From the NCBI GenBank assembly GCA_037954235.1, contig JBBMOA010000004.1, positions 11,410,601 to 11,474,600 of the forward strand: 64,000 bases of DNA, written 5' to 3'. A program made the position numbers and the translations under genes. Shown here in pieces: positions 36,066 to 48,288 of the stretch; position 1 is the first letter of the stretch, and the number at the start of each line of letters is the position of its first letter. The notes below the pieces were generated by a model. That model saw nothing but the letters and a program-made list of their open reading frames with translations. It had not been told where the DNA came from and did not search any database. The DNA comes from Aulostomus chinensis. Its lineage: Eukaryota > Chordata > Actinopteri > Syngnathiformes > Aulostomidae.

Positions 36066-37466
36066 ACTGCAACAAATGATGTGGGGAGGGGAAAAAACAA
36101 CGCCCCCCCCCAAGTTTAAGTGAGTACATTTTTGAAGTATTCATCACTCTCCAAGAGCAGCTCGTCACCTGATACTATCAAGACGGCATCATGACATGAC
36201 AAAGTGGACAATCTTCTGTGTAATACAATTTATTTAGTGTACTATTATTTTTCTGTGCGACCACTTACACACGTGTGCGACTGAAAACTTGTAAAGGTGG
36301 TGAATCGATGGCTACGGGGGATATTTGCTGCCAACATATTAATACCTCTTGACAAACAGGAGAACTGTGATACACTACAGTACTGGTACTTGGTCCAACC
36401 CCTCAGGACCAAATAGACACAGATTCTTATTTATTAAATTCTCTGGACATCTGTGACAAATTAACCAGCACATTTCTACTACTGATACTGACTTGATTGT
36501 GGATTTGCAGGTTTGTTTGTTGTTGTTTTTTTGTTTTTTTGGGGGGCCTCTTACGTGCCGCTCTTTAACTCCCATCTCACCAGGGAGGTGATGGACTTAC
36601 CGCTTCAACAACACGAGGAGGAACCGGGACGCTTGAGTAGACGACCTGCGGCAGCGAGGGAGCAGACATTAACACAATCCTGCACTGCATGTGAGGGCTG
36701 CGGTGCCAATGATTCCATTTCTTATTCCATTATTGAACAGAAGAGATTTGAGGCTGTTAACAGGTTTGTATATTTGAGTGTATCTCTACGAAACAATGAT
36801 TTAAAAAAAACAAACCATGAACCTTATTTACTCTCGATAGCTTTAATTTCACAAATAGAAATAAAACTGCAGTAAGGAAAAAAAAAACATCGGCTGGTTT
36901 CCAGGACAGGCGCCCAGCTGACCGCTCACACAGGGGAAGAACAGAGTTGAGGAGCTACTAAGTTCAAATGAAATAACGCAAGATTATAGATTTGAATAAT
37001 GGACAACATTCCAAAAAATTATAGATATTACAACAGATATGACTTCAATCGCAGTTCAGTCATTGAGGTGTTTCTGGTGTGTTCTGTTCGGTAACATCTA
37101 CGTCATGCCAATAAACTCAAACACTTTTAACATTTCTGCGTGTTTTGAATAAATCAGTGTTAAATTTGCATAATAAACTAATCAACTAATCTAAAATCTT
37201 AGTGTTATTCGAGCATCCTCAGCTAAAAACACTCCCCGCTGACGTCACCGGGCTGAACTCCAGGCTGCGTTTTTTTCATGTTTGCGCTTTAAAAAAAAAC
37301 TGCTTATACAAGTTTTTGCAGACGACATAAACCCGCTATTTTTTGGGGGTATGGAGACAATAAAATGCAAGGAGGCTGCTCTGCGGACTGCTAAACCACT
37401 TCCTCGCGGCTCGGGCCGTGACTTTTACCGTGGAAGAAGTGGGGGGGGGGGGGGATAGTTTCTTAC
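36066..37466 (-). other. Probable tspan9 5' UTR intron(s)
   Basis: On the minus strand an acceptor-like TTTGTTGCAG precedes the 5' UTR part of the first coding exon, at about 36065-36076. A good donor (GCGGTAAGTCC, GT at 36600-36599) could mark an optional noncoding exon. No coding sequence was recognised. A/T-rich throughout. Confidence 0.45.
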
Positions 37467-37720
37467 CGTGCGCTAAGAACTGGTGCTCATCATTCCGCAA
37501 ATGTCTCAAGTTTCCGGGTCTGTTTCACATTCTTCCGCTGCTTTCCCTCTAACTACTAAATGTAATCCAGCGGTCGTTGGGTCGTGTTCGGAGGGGGGCT
37601 GAAGTTTTCGTCCGGTGGCTGGAACACAGAAGAAGAGGAGGATGTTTCAAGCGGGGTGGGCGGACGGAGGACGAAGCCGCGGAGGAGGCGTGACTGTCGG
37701 CGTGAGGAGCGGGACCAGCT
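37467..37720 (-). promoter_or_regulatory. Candidate tspan9 noncoding first exon and promoter
   Basis: A GC-rich stretch (37570-37700) lies upstream, on the minus strand, of a consensus donor CACGGTAAGAAAC (exon end at 37467). A G run at 37441-37454 follows in the putative intron. The exon's start cannot be set without transcript data. Confidence 0.4.
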
Positions 37721-37962
37721 GGGTAATGACCCTGGTTGTGTAAATACCATAGTGATTAAGGCAGGTCTCACGTTTGGCCCTTCAGTCTACGTTCGTTAAT
37801 TCTCCTGGTAAATTGCTGCCGGTTTCAGGACCAGGCCAAACGTGGAACTGATAAATTTGGCTACTTGGCAAACCCCCCAGCCTCCGCATGGCCTCCAGGG
37901 GGCAGTGAATGCCAAACTAACTTCGTGTTGACCACATATTTCAAATGGGAAGAAGAACCTTC

Positions 37963-38203
37963 ACCCACCCACCCATCCATTTTCTATACCGCTTAACACC
38001 CCCCCGTCGCGGGGGTGCTGGAGCCTATCCCAGCTGTCATTGGGAGAGAGGTGGTGTTCACCCTGGACGGGTCACCAGTCCGTCGCAAGGGCCATCAGGA
38101 GCAGTTAGGTGCTCAGTGTCTTGCTCACCGGAGGAAGTGGGTATCGAACCAGCGACCCATCGGTTGTTAGAAGGCCACGCAACCTCCGGACCACGCCGTC
38201 CCC
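37963..38203 (-). mobile_element. tRNA-derived SINE between the tspan9 and zinc-finger promoters
   Basis: On the minus strand the element starts GGGACGGCGTGGTCCGGAGG and has a B box GGTTCGATACCC (plus positions 38140-38151). It continues with GAGCAAGACACTGAGC, GGTGACCCGTCCAGGGTGA and CAGCTGGGATAGGCTCC, and ends in TAGAAAATGGATGGGTGGG. It is the same family as the copy at 63584-63820. No clear target-site duplication was found. Confidence 0.8.
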
Positions 38204-38334
38204 AATAACATATATAGTAATAATATTCCTGCACAGGGGATTCCAAAGTTGACTAATGCTTTACAGTAAGGCCATATGAGGAGAGGAAAGTAAAAAAAAA
38301 ATACGATTATAGTTGTAAGCGGTTGAGTTCCAAC

Positions 38335-38469
38335 CGCGCCTGCGCACTCTGTACAACATAACGAGCCGCCCTTCTTCCCCGCCAACTCGCACCGTAGGGT
38401 CGGGCGGACATCGACTCACAACAACCCTGAGATAATTTTCCCTGTTAAATGAATATTCCACAAGACAAA
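38335..38469 (+). promoter_or_regulatory. Promoter and 5' UTR of the TIN2-like zinc-finger gene
   Basis: Contains CGCGCCTGCGCA at 38335-38346, the reverse complement of an NRF-1-type site, within a C/G-rich stretch up to 38410. No TATA box. Just inside intron 1 a YY1-like AGATGGCGG occurs near 38599. Confidence 0.5.
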
Positions 38470-41400
38470 ATGGATGAAATACACTGCACAGAAGCCGGTA
38501 AGTTAAAAATGAACCCAAAACACACGACTCCCAACGTGTTGTGGCGTTTTGTTTTGGATTGTGTGCGCCCGATTTTGAACATGGCGTACCCCGCTCTGAG
38601 ATGGCGGTGGCTTTGTGCAGCATAGCGGCGCAAGCAAGCGGATGTGTACGGTAGTTACTAGAAGTAGCTAGATGTTGACTAAGCTAGTTAGCGTGGGCAG
38701 TTAACAACGACATTAACTCGTAACTGGTAAGCTAGCGGCAGTTAACTGACCTTCCAGTTCAGCGTTAACGTTAGCTAGCAACTGGAAATGAGTGCTAAAA
38801 CAACTGTCAGGTGGTGCATTCGTGGGCTCCAAGTCGGCACAGATGCATCTAGAAACGCTAGCACAGCACACGTTAACGCCTCAAGGTAAAACTAGAGGAC
38901 TTCAGCAAGATAATATTCTAAATAAGATATCAAAAAAGGTAGTAATATCACTCGAGTTAGTCCACGACCACTAACTTTTCACACAACTCGCGTAGAAGAG
39001 AATGTCACGACTACCGCAGCCATGTTTGTTGGGTTGCTCATGTGCGGGGCTTCAATATTACGACACAGTAGATGGTCCATGAAGGCATCCAGGGTCAAGT
39101 TGGTGCTACTGGCATAGATAGACGTCCCTCCATAATATTGACTGATAAATATGATATAGAAAATAACTGTTCATATTTGTAACAGCTGACACTTGAATTA
39201 ATAGATAACTTTTGCGTATATTTAGTAGATGTGTGGCTGCTGTCATAAAATCTGGTTTAGCCATGCACAACAATCTTAAAGGTCTTTTTGTATCGCTTTA
39301 AAAGGAAATATCACAATCAACTAACGTGCTGATATGACAACAATGATGCTAAACGCAAACAGCATGTCATTACAACGAAGGACAAATAGATTTGACAGGA
39401 ATTACAGAACACATTGAATTGTTCCATCTGCCGGTTGTCCATCAAGATGAAAGTATGCATCATGATATTTGTATTGTTATTTTTAATGATGTTTACTAAT
39501 ATTATCTGTATAAATCAGGTTATCTGACACAAATATTAATTTACTTGCATACCATAATCTTGGCCATCAATCATGATCTAGTAATTTGTTTTCTTACGAG
39601 ACTGAAATTTCTACTCGTGTTCCAGATTCCCCCCTCCTCCTGGCCTCTCTTCGGCTCTTCATACCACCGCTGCGCCTGGTGTCTGCAGCCATGTGGCAGG
39701 TGGTCCAGAGGGGAGACGTGCAGGACTATGGGACGGTGGAGGAGTTCATCAGCACAGTTACAGATATTGTGCCGGAACTTTTGAATGCAGATCAAAAAGC
39801 TCAACTCCTGCTGGGTCTCAGAGCTCGGGTGAGACGCGGCAGCCCTGGCCCAGTCCGACATCATATTCGCAGCTTAAGATTGATTACTTTTGTGCAATTT
39901 TTGTTTGTTGTTGTAGCAAAAGTAGATCTATAGTACAGGCTTACATCAGTCGGCCAGTTGATCTGCTCTTGCGATACTGACATGTCCGAGACAGGCCAAC
40001 TTATTGGGCGGGCCCTTCTTGAGAGCATTGTACTGGTAAGCAATCTCTCCAGTTGTTGCACCGTCAGTTGAGCTGAAGTTATTTGTTGCAGGTGGTTCTG
40101 GAATTGTGTCGGGCCGAGCGGCTGCCGGAGAGAGACGCCATTGAGATGCACCTGAAGCGGATCAAGGACCTCGTATCTAATTGGGCAGCACAGGTTAACT
40201 TCTTTAAATGACGTTGTGCAGCTCATCGCTGCAGTCATTTCTTCCGTCAAACTACTTCTTGTTATTTCTGACTCAACCACAACTCTCTGTTTTTTTTGTT
40301 GTTGTTATTGTAGCCATGTTTTGCGGAAGTCGAGTTTCCAGAGTCCAACTTTGTGGATCAAGTTGAACTGCTGTTGAAAGACACTGAAGAGAAGGAGAAG
40401 TTTTTCCAGGTTGGCGGATTGTGTCTTAGTGTTTTGTTAAACTCTGTAGAGTTGCGTTCTTGGCCTTAAAACAGTGTCATGATAACATTTGTTGTTGGGT
40501 GACATCTTTGCTCTTTATTGATGCAGCCTTGGCAGCTGTAGAGAATGTACAGTTTTCTGTCAAATGTTAAAATACCAGGGTGTATCATTTGTTCCAGGAT
40601 ATTTTCCCTGTGGATTTTGGGCCAGACTATGATGGCGCTCTTCAGGTTCTTATGCTGGATTTCCTGTCCAGACTGGAAAAGCTTCTTCCTGTACCGGACA
40701 TTCAGCAGGTACATTCATGGATTGGCTTTGCCCTGATGCTGATTATCAAGAGCACTGTACAAACTTGGTGACAGACCAAAATTGAACTTGAAGATGTCCA
40801 CGTTTGTCCTAAGATTGTAAAATAAGCTGCTGCACTGTATTCCTATGCTGTGAGCCCACAGTAATTCTTATTCTCTCAAGTTGATCGCAGATCAATAAGA
40901 AAGTGTTGATTTGGACAAACTTAAGAGGGGCTTTTGTCATGTAGCAGGCAAATGATTATAGATGTAAAGGGAAAGCTGTCTGGTGGGAACAGCCCAGTGG
41001 GTTGCTGAATTGAACATCACTCAAATCTGTAAATAACAAGAACCAGCAGTTTATTTAGTAAATAATACAGTGGTTCTGTTTTAATTTAGCACAGGCAGAG
41101 CACCTCTAAATGCTATATGTTGCTAAAAATCTTTTCCCCCGTGTTCCAGACTGCATCCATGCTCAGCGCTGTGCCGTCCGCCCTGGAGGAGTGTGTGCAC
41201 TCTGTTCCTGACCTGCGTCACTTGAAAACTGTGCTCCAGCACAACACAACACTCGGACATTTTGATTTATCTGGTGAGTCTCCTCTGGGTTGCTGGTATC
41301 TTAAGAGCATTTACAGGTTCAGGGTTTTTGATTGTGGGTGAATAAAGGATAGTATTGCAGTATTTTGTCAATTTTGTATTGGCACCTGGACGTCAGTGGT

Positions 41401-44400
41401 ATTCTTTTATGTGAACATTTTGGGGAAAAATGGTATTAGTTGGGGGGGGGCAGTTGCTTCCCCCATCCACTAGATGGTGCTAGCCAATCAGTTTTTGGGA
41501 CATACTTAAAAGTCAAAAATGCTGTGTGGTGTGTTACATATTGATAGAATTCAATGCTGGAAAATAACCTTTTCTTCATAATGGTCCAATACTACTTACT
41601 GAAGAGAATTACGAAAAGGTTTGCAGAAAATCTTCTCAGTAAATTTATAACGAAAAAAATTACTCCTGGACCTGTACTTTTATCTACATTTTAACAGAAA
41701 TTGAATGCGTACCTCCTTGGGTCGCTTCATTTAAACTCCAATGTTAATGCAGGCATCTTCATCTGCTGGCCATGAAGCTAACGTGGTTCTCCTTCGGCCC
41801 ACAGATGAATCTCAGTCCATTCCATCCTCCTTTGGGAACTGCATCCTCTCCTCGCTGTCCCTCCCTCAGCTGGAGAAGGTTGTAATCGACACGGACCAAA
41901 TACAGTTAGAGCCCCCGCCAGAGCAGATGCCAGAATGTATGACGGTCCAGGTGGAGGGTGAAACTGTCACACTACTGGACTACATACAGATTGAACAACC
42001 ACCAAGTTTGATGGAGCCTGGTGATCCAGAAGAGTCCGTACACGAGGAGGAAGCTGCTACTGACGTGACAAACGAGGAAGTCGATGACAATCTGAAGCCA
42101 GCGTCTTTTCAACCTCTTAAGCAAAGCAAAAGGCTGCAGTTAAAGAGAAAAGCTTTAAAAGAAAAAAATGACCCGTCGACAGCTAAGAGGCAACGAAAAA
42201 AATACCCAAACAACAAGACTTGTCCAGTGTGCAATAAGACTTTCCTGCGGGCTGCAGCCATGAGACGACACCAGGAAATTCATTCTGCAAATCGTGATCT
42301 CAGGTATAAATGCGCCAACTGTGACAAACGATTCAGGGACCACTATGACATGAATCGCCACAATATGCGAGTTCATGAAAAAGAGGAGATCGGCAACAAC
42401 ATGATTGAAGAGGAGGCGGACCCGGGTACTTCGGATATATTGGAGCACAAAAACTGCATTTTGTGTGGGAAGTACTTTGCTCGCCAGGTTGACATGGAGC
42501 GCCACATGAAGTCTCACTCGGAGGACCGTCCGTATAAATGCTCATTCTGCGAGAAGAAATTTAAGAATCCCTATGTTTTAAAGAGACATCAGAAGGAAAT
42601 CTGTAAGAGCAGAGAACTGAAGAAGTCCACTATGGTGGCAAAGAGGAAAGACGCACAGCGGCCAAATCCCCAGCCACCCCTAGAGGGGTTGACGGAGGGC
42701 AAAATTTGTCCAATATGCAGCAGGATCTTACCGTGCACCGCTGACATCGCAAAGCATCTGCGATCTCACACAGAACAGCGTCCCTTCATTTGTGTCACTT
42801 GCGAGAAGGGCTTCAAGTACAGGGACACGTTGAAAAAGCACCAGATTATTCATGGGCATGAAGGTATACGTGAGGAAGAGAGCAAGACGGTGGAACAGAT
42901 TTTGGCTGAAGCTGACACTCAAAACTGTGGCGACACTGATGTCCTTGATAAAAAAGATCCTGAAGTACCTGCTGAAACGTCTGAAGAGACGCCGTCAGTC
43001 CCTCTGCAGCAAGCTAGCAAAAAAGGTCTTAAAGTGTGTCCTGTATGTTCGAGGGTGTTCGACAGCGTCAAAACCCTGAACAGACACATTCAGTGTCACA
43101 CAGATGATCGGCCGTACCACTGCGTTCACTGCAAGAAGCGTTTTAAGCATATGCATGGGCTGAAGAGACACCAGATTTATGCCATTTGTCACAAGAAAAT
43201 TGGCCGCTTCACGTGGAAAAAAGAGCCAAGAGCGGGGCCAAGCCACAGCGAGTGGACCAACGCGGACGCCCAGTATGGACCACCTCTTCAGATCCCTGTG
43301 TGGTGTTCAAATTGCGGCAAGCACTTTGAATACCTCTCTGCTTTGAAGGAGCACCAGGAAAATGTTTGCAAAGTGGAAATGAGGGACATCATGAAATGTG
43401 ACGACTGTGGGAAAGAATTCAAAAGCATGACGATGCTGAAGGTGCATCAGAGGATTCACGACCCTCTTTACTGCAAAGAGTGTGGGAAGATACTCGCCAA
43501 CGATGCTGCCTTTGAGAGGCACAAGCTAATGCACAGGCCAATGGCTTGCACCATGTGCGAAAAGACTTTCACTTTACTGAGACGCTTGAGGGAACACTAC
43601 GAGAAGCAGCACAACTTCACTGGACCGTATCCTTGCTCTCAGTGTGACAAAACCTTTATCCAGCTGTCCTACCTCGCCATCCACCAGAGAATCCACAAGG
43701 GAGAGTTCCCCTACATGTGTGATATCTGTCCAGAGAAGTTCAGGTCCTCCAACTGTCTGACGGTGCATCAGCGGAAACACACCGGGGAGAAGCCCTTCCT
43801 CTGCTGGCAGTGTGGAAAGTGCTACCGCTCTGCCTCCGAGCTAACGGTGCACATGGGAACCCACTCAGAGGAAAGGCCCTGGGCCTGCACACGGTGCGAC
43901 ATGGCTTACCGCACCAAGCTGCAGCTCACCAACCACGTAGAGCAAGTCCACATCGGCGTCCGCTACCCCTGCAACAGCTGCGGGAAGCAGTTCATGAAGG
44001 AAACCTCGCTAAAAAGGCACGAGCTCATCCACACCGGCGAGAGGCCTCACCAGTGCACCGTGTGTGGTAAAACCTTCCTGACCGCCAACGAGCTAAGGCT
44101 CCACAACCGCTACCACACCGGCGAGCGCCCTTACAAGTGTGAGGTGTGCGGCAAAGCCTTCATCCAGTCGGGATATTTGAAATCTCACATGCGCATCCAC
44201 ACGGGAGAGAAGCCATTTAAATGTGACATCTGCGACAAAGGCTTCAGGTTATCGTATCACATGAAGAAACACAGGCGGACGCACACTGGAAAACCAAAGA
44301 GCTACACGTGCGAGGAGTGCGGGTTATCCTTCCTCCATAAAAAATCCCTCTGGGAGCACTCGATCAGTCACGAGGTGAAAGTCGAGCAGTCGTTCCCCAG

Positions 44401-44425
44401 TGAAGTGAGAATAGAGTTTCAGTAG
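38470..44425 (+). CDS. TIN2-like N-terminal domain joined to 21 C2H2 zinc fingers
   Basis: Seven exons: 38470-38497, 39626-39828, 40092-40193, 40314-40409, 40598-40708, 41150-41273, and a large last exon to TAG 44423-44425. Exons 1-6 encode about 221 residues resembling the TRFH-like N-terminal domain of shelterin TIN2 (TINF2_N family): SAAMWQVVQRGDV, LLLGLRARVVLELC, FLSRLEKLLPVPDIQQ; human TIN2 has WQVV, GLKAKVVVEL and LEKALPTPQAQQ at equivalent places. The last exon has an acidic linker (QIEQPPSLMEPGDPEESVHE), a basic nuclear-localisation stretch (KRLQLKRK and KRQRKK, 42127-42210), then 21 C2H2-type fingers (42215-44385). Fingers 4, 8 and 9 end in H-C rather than H-H; fingers 14-20 mostly have TGEKP/TGERP-type linkers. 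Probably a nuclear DNA-binding protein; a telomere role is inference. Caution: exon 6 ends in phase 1, while the obvious acceptor at 41752 gives phase 0. A weaker acceptor before 41778 restores the frame (about 1103 residues). Confidence 0.85.
41274..41777 (+). other. Last intron of the zinc-finger gene; acceptor uncertain
   Basis: The donor CTGGTGAGTC at 41272-41281 is strong. An in-frame TAA at 41732-41734 means the acceptor must lie after it. TTAATGCAG ending at 41752 has the best match but wrong phase. CCATGAAG ending at 41777 fits the phase but is weak. An unseen small exon is also possible. Confidence 0.5.
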
Positions 44426-44591
44426 AAATCACCTCATGGAATTTGTTTTTCTCCTCCAGACTTCCAGCATGGTCACCAAGAACATTTGACCGAATTGTAA
44501 ATGCTTGTTGCTTTAGTGTGCAAGAGACACCTTCTATAAGGTGCATCGATGAACTCCGGGGGCGTGTGTACATGTTGGGAAATATACGAAA

Positions 44592-44597
44592 AATAAA
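44592..44597 (+). terminator. Zinc-finger gene polyadenylation signal
   Basis: AATAAA about 170 bases after the stop, followed by an A-rich stretch with further AATAA-type hexamers near 44657-44670. Confidence 0.65.
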
Positions 44598-47500
44598 TCT
44601 GCCTTTTAATATATTTCTTTGTTGTGATTATTGTGTTGAATTTCGAGACATTTAAAAAAATAATAATAAAAAAAGTTATCGGTTGACTTGAGTGGTTACC
44701 TAGAGAAGGATGCGTGTAAATAATTGATCATTTTGAAATGTAACTGGACAAGTTGACATCTTGGTTCAGTTTGTCCTGCAGCACTCGGTTAAAATTCAAA
44801 ATTCTAAACATTCTATGCTCATTTTTTAACAAATTTATTTCAAATTATAGAAAACTAGTGTGAGGATTAATATTAAGGCAGGTTTTACTTGTACACATTG
44901 GTCTCCTTTTAAGATCTGATGTGACAACCAAGCCCTTTTGGTGTTTTTTTGTTTTTTTTTTCACTTAATGTTTGATAAATGGCAGGGCAAAAGTGAGTCA
45001 TTTTACGTGGAAGCCAAAGCTCTAAGCTCTTAACAGGATTTGAAAGTGTCTTTTGTGTCACAACCTGCTTCTAAGAAATAAACCTCCACTTGTTTGTGTC
45101 CTGCAGGCAGGTGGATGATGTCTGCACACAACAAAATCTAACAGCAGTACCTGGAAATAACAGCGTAGACAGAAAAAAGGTCTCATTTGAAAAAGAAGTC
45201 TGGTTTTCCTGAAGTCCGATTACTCAGTTGTGCCCTCAGTTACATAAAGTTGGCACGCGTGTATCGCAAATCGGTACTTTGTTGTCGCAGTGTACTGTGA
45301 TTGGTACCCTGAAAAGTACTTTTTTATTTTTGGCAGGTCCTAGTATTAATGAGGTAATTTTGTAAAACAGGTAATTTTCAAGCAGAAACTTTTTTTAATT
45401 TAATGTTCTGTCATTTACGAAAGCGAAATCTTCACGTGCCGCCTGAACCAGAGTCCAGAAGTGTGGTCCTGTGTGACCACAAGATGGCAGTATAGCAGTG
45501 GTAATAATGATGGAGGCTGAGCAGCTGTTCCTCAGGGAGGGAGAGCTGTCAGTGTTGCCCCCTGCTGCCACAACTTGTGCTGGAGGCTTTTGACTACACG
45601 CTTCCTGATAGATAAATAATCCTGTTTATCCTTCATTAGCTCTCAATGAGATGAATGAAATTAGTTAAGAAACAAATGTCAACGGGAAGCGTGTTTTTCC
45701 CCGATGCACTCCCTCCCGACAGCATTTGTTTTATGCAGGTTCACTGACCGCAAATAAATATTTATTCTCTTTGGTCTGGAACAGAAGTCACAGTCGGTGT
45801 CACCTGACTTTCTAGTTCGCCTGAGTGACAGTTAAAATCGCGGTAGCATCACTGTCCAATTTCAGGGAAACTGCTCCCATCTCCCAGGAATCAAAGGCGG
45901 ACTGAGTCAGAGCCTCTCCAGAGTGTTGGGAGCAGATCACTTTTTAACCCGAAGCATATTGATTTATATGAGACTGTAATTGCTTCAGTGTGTCCTGGAT
46001 TATTCCTCCCCGTAATTGAGGCCTGGCAGAGGTCTCTTTCCTAGACATAGTCTCCCTGGTGCCAGGTGGTGGGCAGAATGGAGCACCGCACCCACTCCCC
46101 AGCCACACCGAGCAGCCAAACACCCAGCCGGAGAGAGACCGGGAACATGGCCCTTACCCCCCAAAACCACTCTTCATTGCTGCTTAAGTAAACAACACAA
46201 ACAATCCCCCGTGCCTTCATGTTTTCAGGCGTCTCGCACAGGTTCTTGTGCGACTCTGAGTGCACTGCGAGGCACCACGGAATGATTCAAGCTGGATGGC
46301 AATATCACTGTCACTGAAAAGTCCTGAATCTGCATTTCTGGACTTTTGGCTCTGGTTTCTCTTTCCGGGATTAGTTGTGTTTACTGAAACCAGATATTAA
46401 GGCTGTAATTACTGTACATGCTATAGTTCAAGTATTTGTTTTGTGTTTTTGTTCCTGACTAAGTGGAACATTCCAGGATTTTGTAATAGAAGGAATGCTT
46501 GCACGCTCTAACAGGTCCTGAGATTACCACGGTGTCACAAATATAAAGTTCTGGATTTGGATGCAAACGCTCCCACTAACCGTTGTATTGTTGTGGTATA
46601 CGGTGCCGTGATTTTATGTGTAATTTGCATGACGAGTGCACCTGCAGCACCAGCAGGTCCCATGTAGATCATTTGAAGCAGAAAAAAATCGATACACATC
46701 TGTTATATTTGGATGGTCTTTGCATGTATTTTTTGTACTTTAACACCTAAAGATGCGGCAAATAATAATAACCTTGTAATGAGGGGTTGCATGCATCACT
46801 GACATGTTTGAAGTGGTCAGGAACAGTGTGGTTTACAGCCTCCATATTTTTATATAAATGAAGGCAGTGGCCGTATGAATGTCAGAGGGGTCACTGGTGA
46901 TGTGCACACACATTCTGCAGCTCTACAAGGCGTTTCTTTTTAGCGTCATTGTTTTGTTTTTGTCGCTGCATTTAATTTGAGGCTCAATCTATTCTCCCTC
47001 TCTCCCCCTCTCTCTCTCTCTCTCTACGTTGGTTTCCAGCTGGCAGCAGGCGGAAAATTGCGTGCTACCTGCCCCGCACCCAATGACCGACTGACAGAAA
47101 ACAGCCGCCCGTTGGATGAGGATCATCTTCGTCTTTGGATCCGTTGTTGGTATACAAATATTCAGCTGAAGCTGGACAAGTTTTTAGTTGTGAAATTACT
47201 AAAAATGTCATTTTCCTTTCCCCCCTCTGCTGTATGTGCAGTAACACACAACAGTTGCATTTACTGAACTGATTAGTAACAGAAATATACAGTTTAAAAA
47301 AAGGTCACAGATTGGCAGCGCCCAGATTTGCAGTTATGCATTTAAATGTCATATTTGGTTTGGAGTTTATTGTTTCCCTGCAGGAGTTAAGACGCTGTCA
47401 TGAGCTCATAGGTGATTCATCTTTGCATAATTAGTGTACAAATATTTGCCAGAGTTGGTGACAATACCACACAAATTAGTCAGCGGTTGTAGCAAAGTGG

Positions 47501-48216
47501 TTAGAAAAACACCAGCAAATTATGTTCTGGGTTGTCACTGGATTTTTGGTGTATGTGACAGCTGCCTGTAAGCAGGACTGCTGAAGCGTTTCCAGCTTCC
47601 GAACAAAGACGTGCATCACTCTGAAGTATTGAACGATACAAGAATGCCTGAAAAGCTAACATGTTTCGAGTCTGCCAATGGCTCCACCACCATGTTCAGC
47701 TGTGCACATCCATAGACATCAGCCATAGTCTAGCAAAAGGCTAAGAATTCTGTTTTTTCAGTCAAAACACTTGGAGGATTTTATTGCGTCAAACCAGCGG
47801 CCAACGCTAACTTTTAACCGCTATCTCACTGTGAATGTCCCCTTGAACTGTGCCGTTTTAATTCTAGCCGTTAGCATAACTTTCTTCCTTAGCATGGACC
47901 CAGGCAGGGATGCTAATCGGACGCACAGTTTCACTCAATTGTATTTGTGCCAGAAAGTTAGCGCCGATAGAATTCAGAATGTTAGCTAGTCAAGTAAAAC
48001 TGCTAACTGGCTTTTCCCAACCGTTGTTGCTGTACTGAGTCTACGATGTACGAGTCAGCATTTTATGTAATTAATTTTTTTGGATGAAATTTGTCTGCGG
48101 CGAGTATGACGCCCCCATCGTGTCAAATGACTTATTTTAATGGTGTAAGATATCATGACAGTCAGTAGCATAACCTTAGTCCCTTTTCCTTTACTGAAAT
48201 ATTCCATGTGCCAAAT

Positions 48217-48288
48217 TGTGTGTGTGTGTGTGTGTGTGGGGGGGGGGGGGGGTGTGTGTGGGTGTGTGTGTGTGTTGGGGGGGAGGGG
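48217..48288. repeat. (TG)n tract interrupted by poly(G)
   Basis: TG repeats around a run of about 15 G and ending in another G-rich stretch (GGGGGGGAGGGGCGGGG). Confidence 0.85.

Noticed and set aside
41741..41752. ATG at 41741 as the true start of a finger-only gene
   Set aside because: Not preferred, because upstream exons 1-6 are well formed, in phase with one another and close by; kept as a possible alternative isoform.
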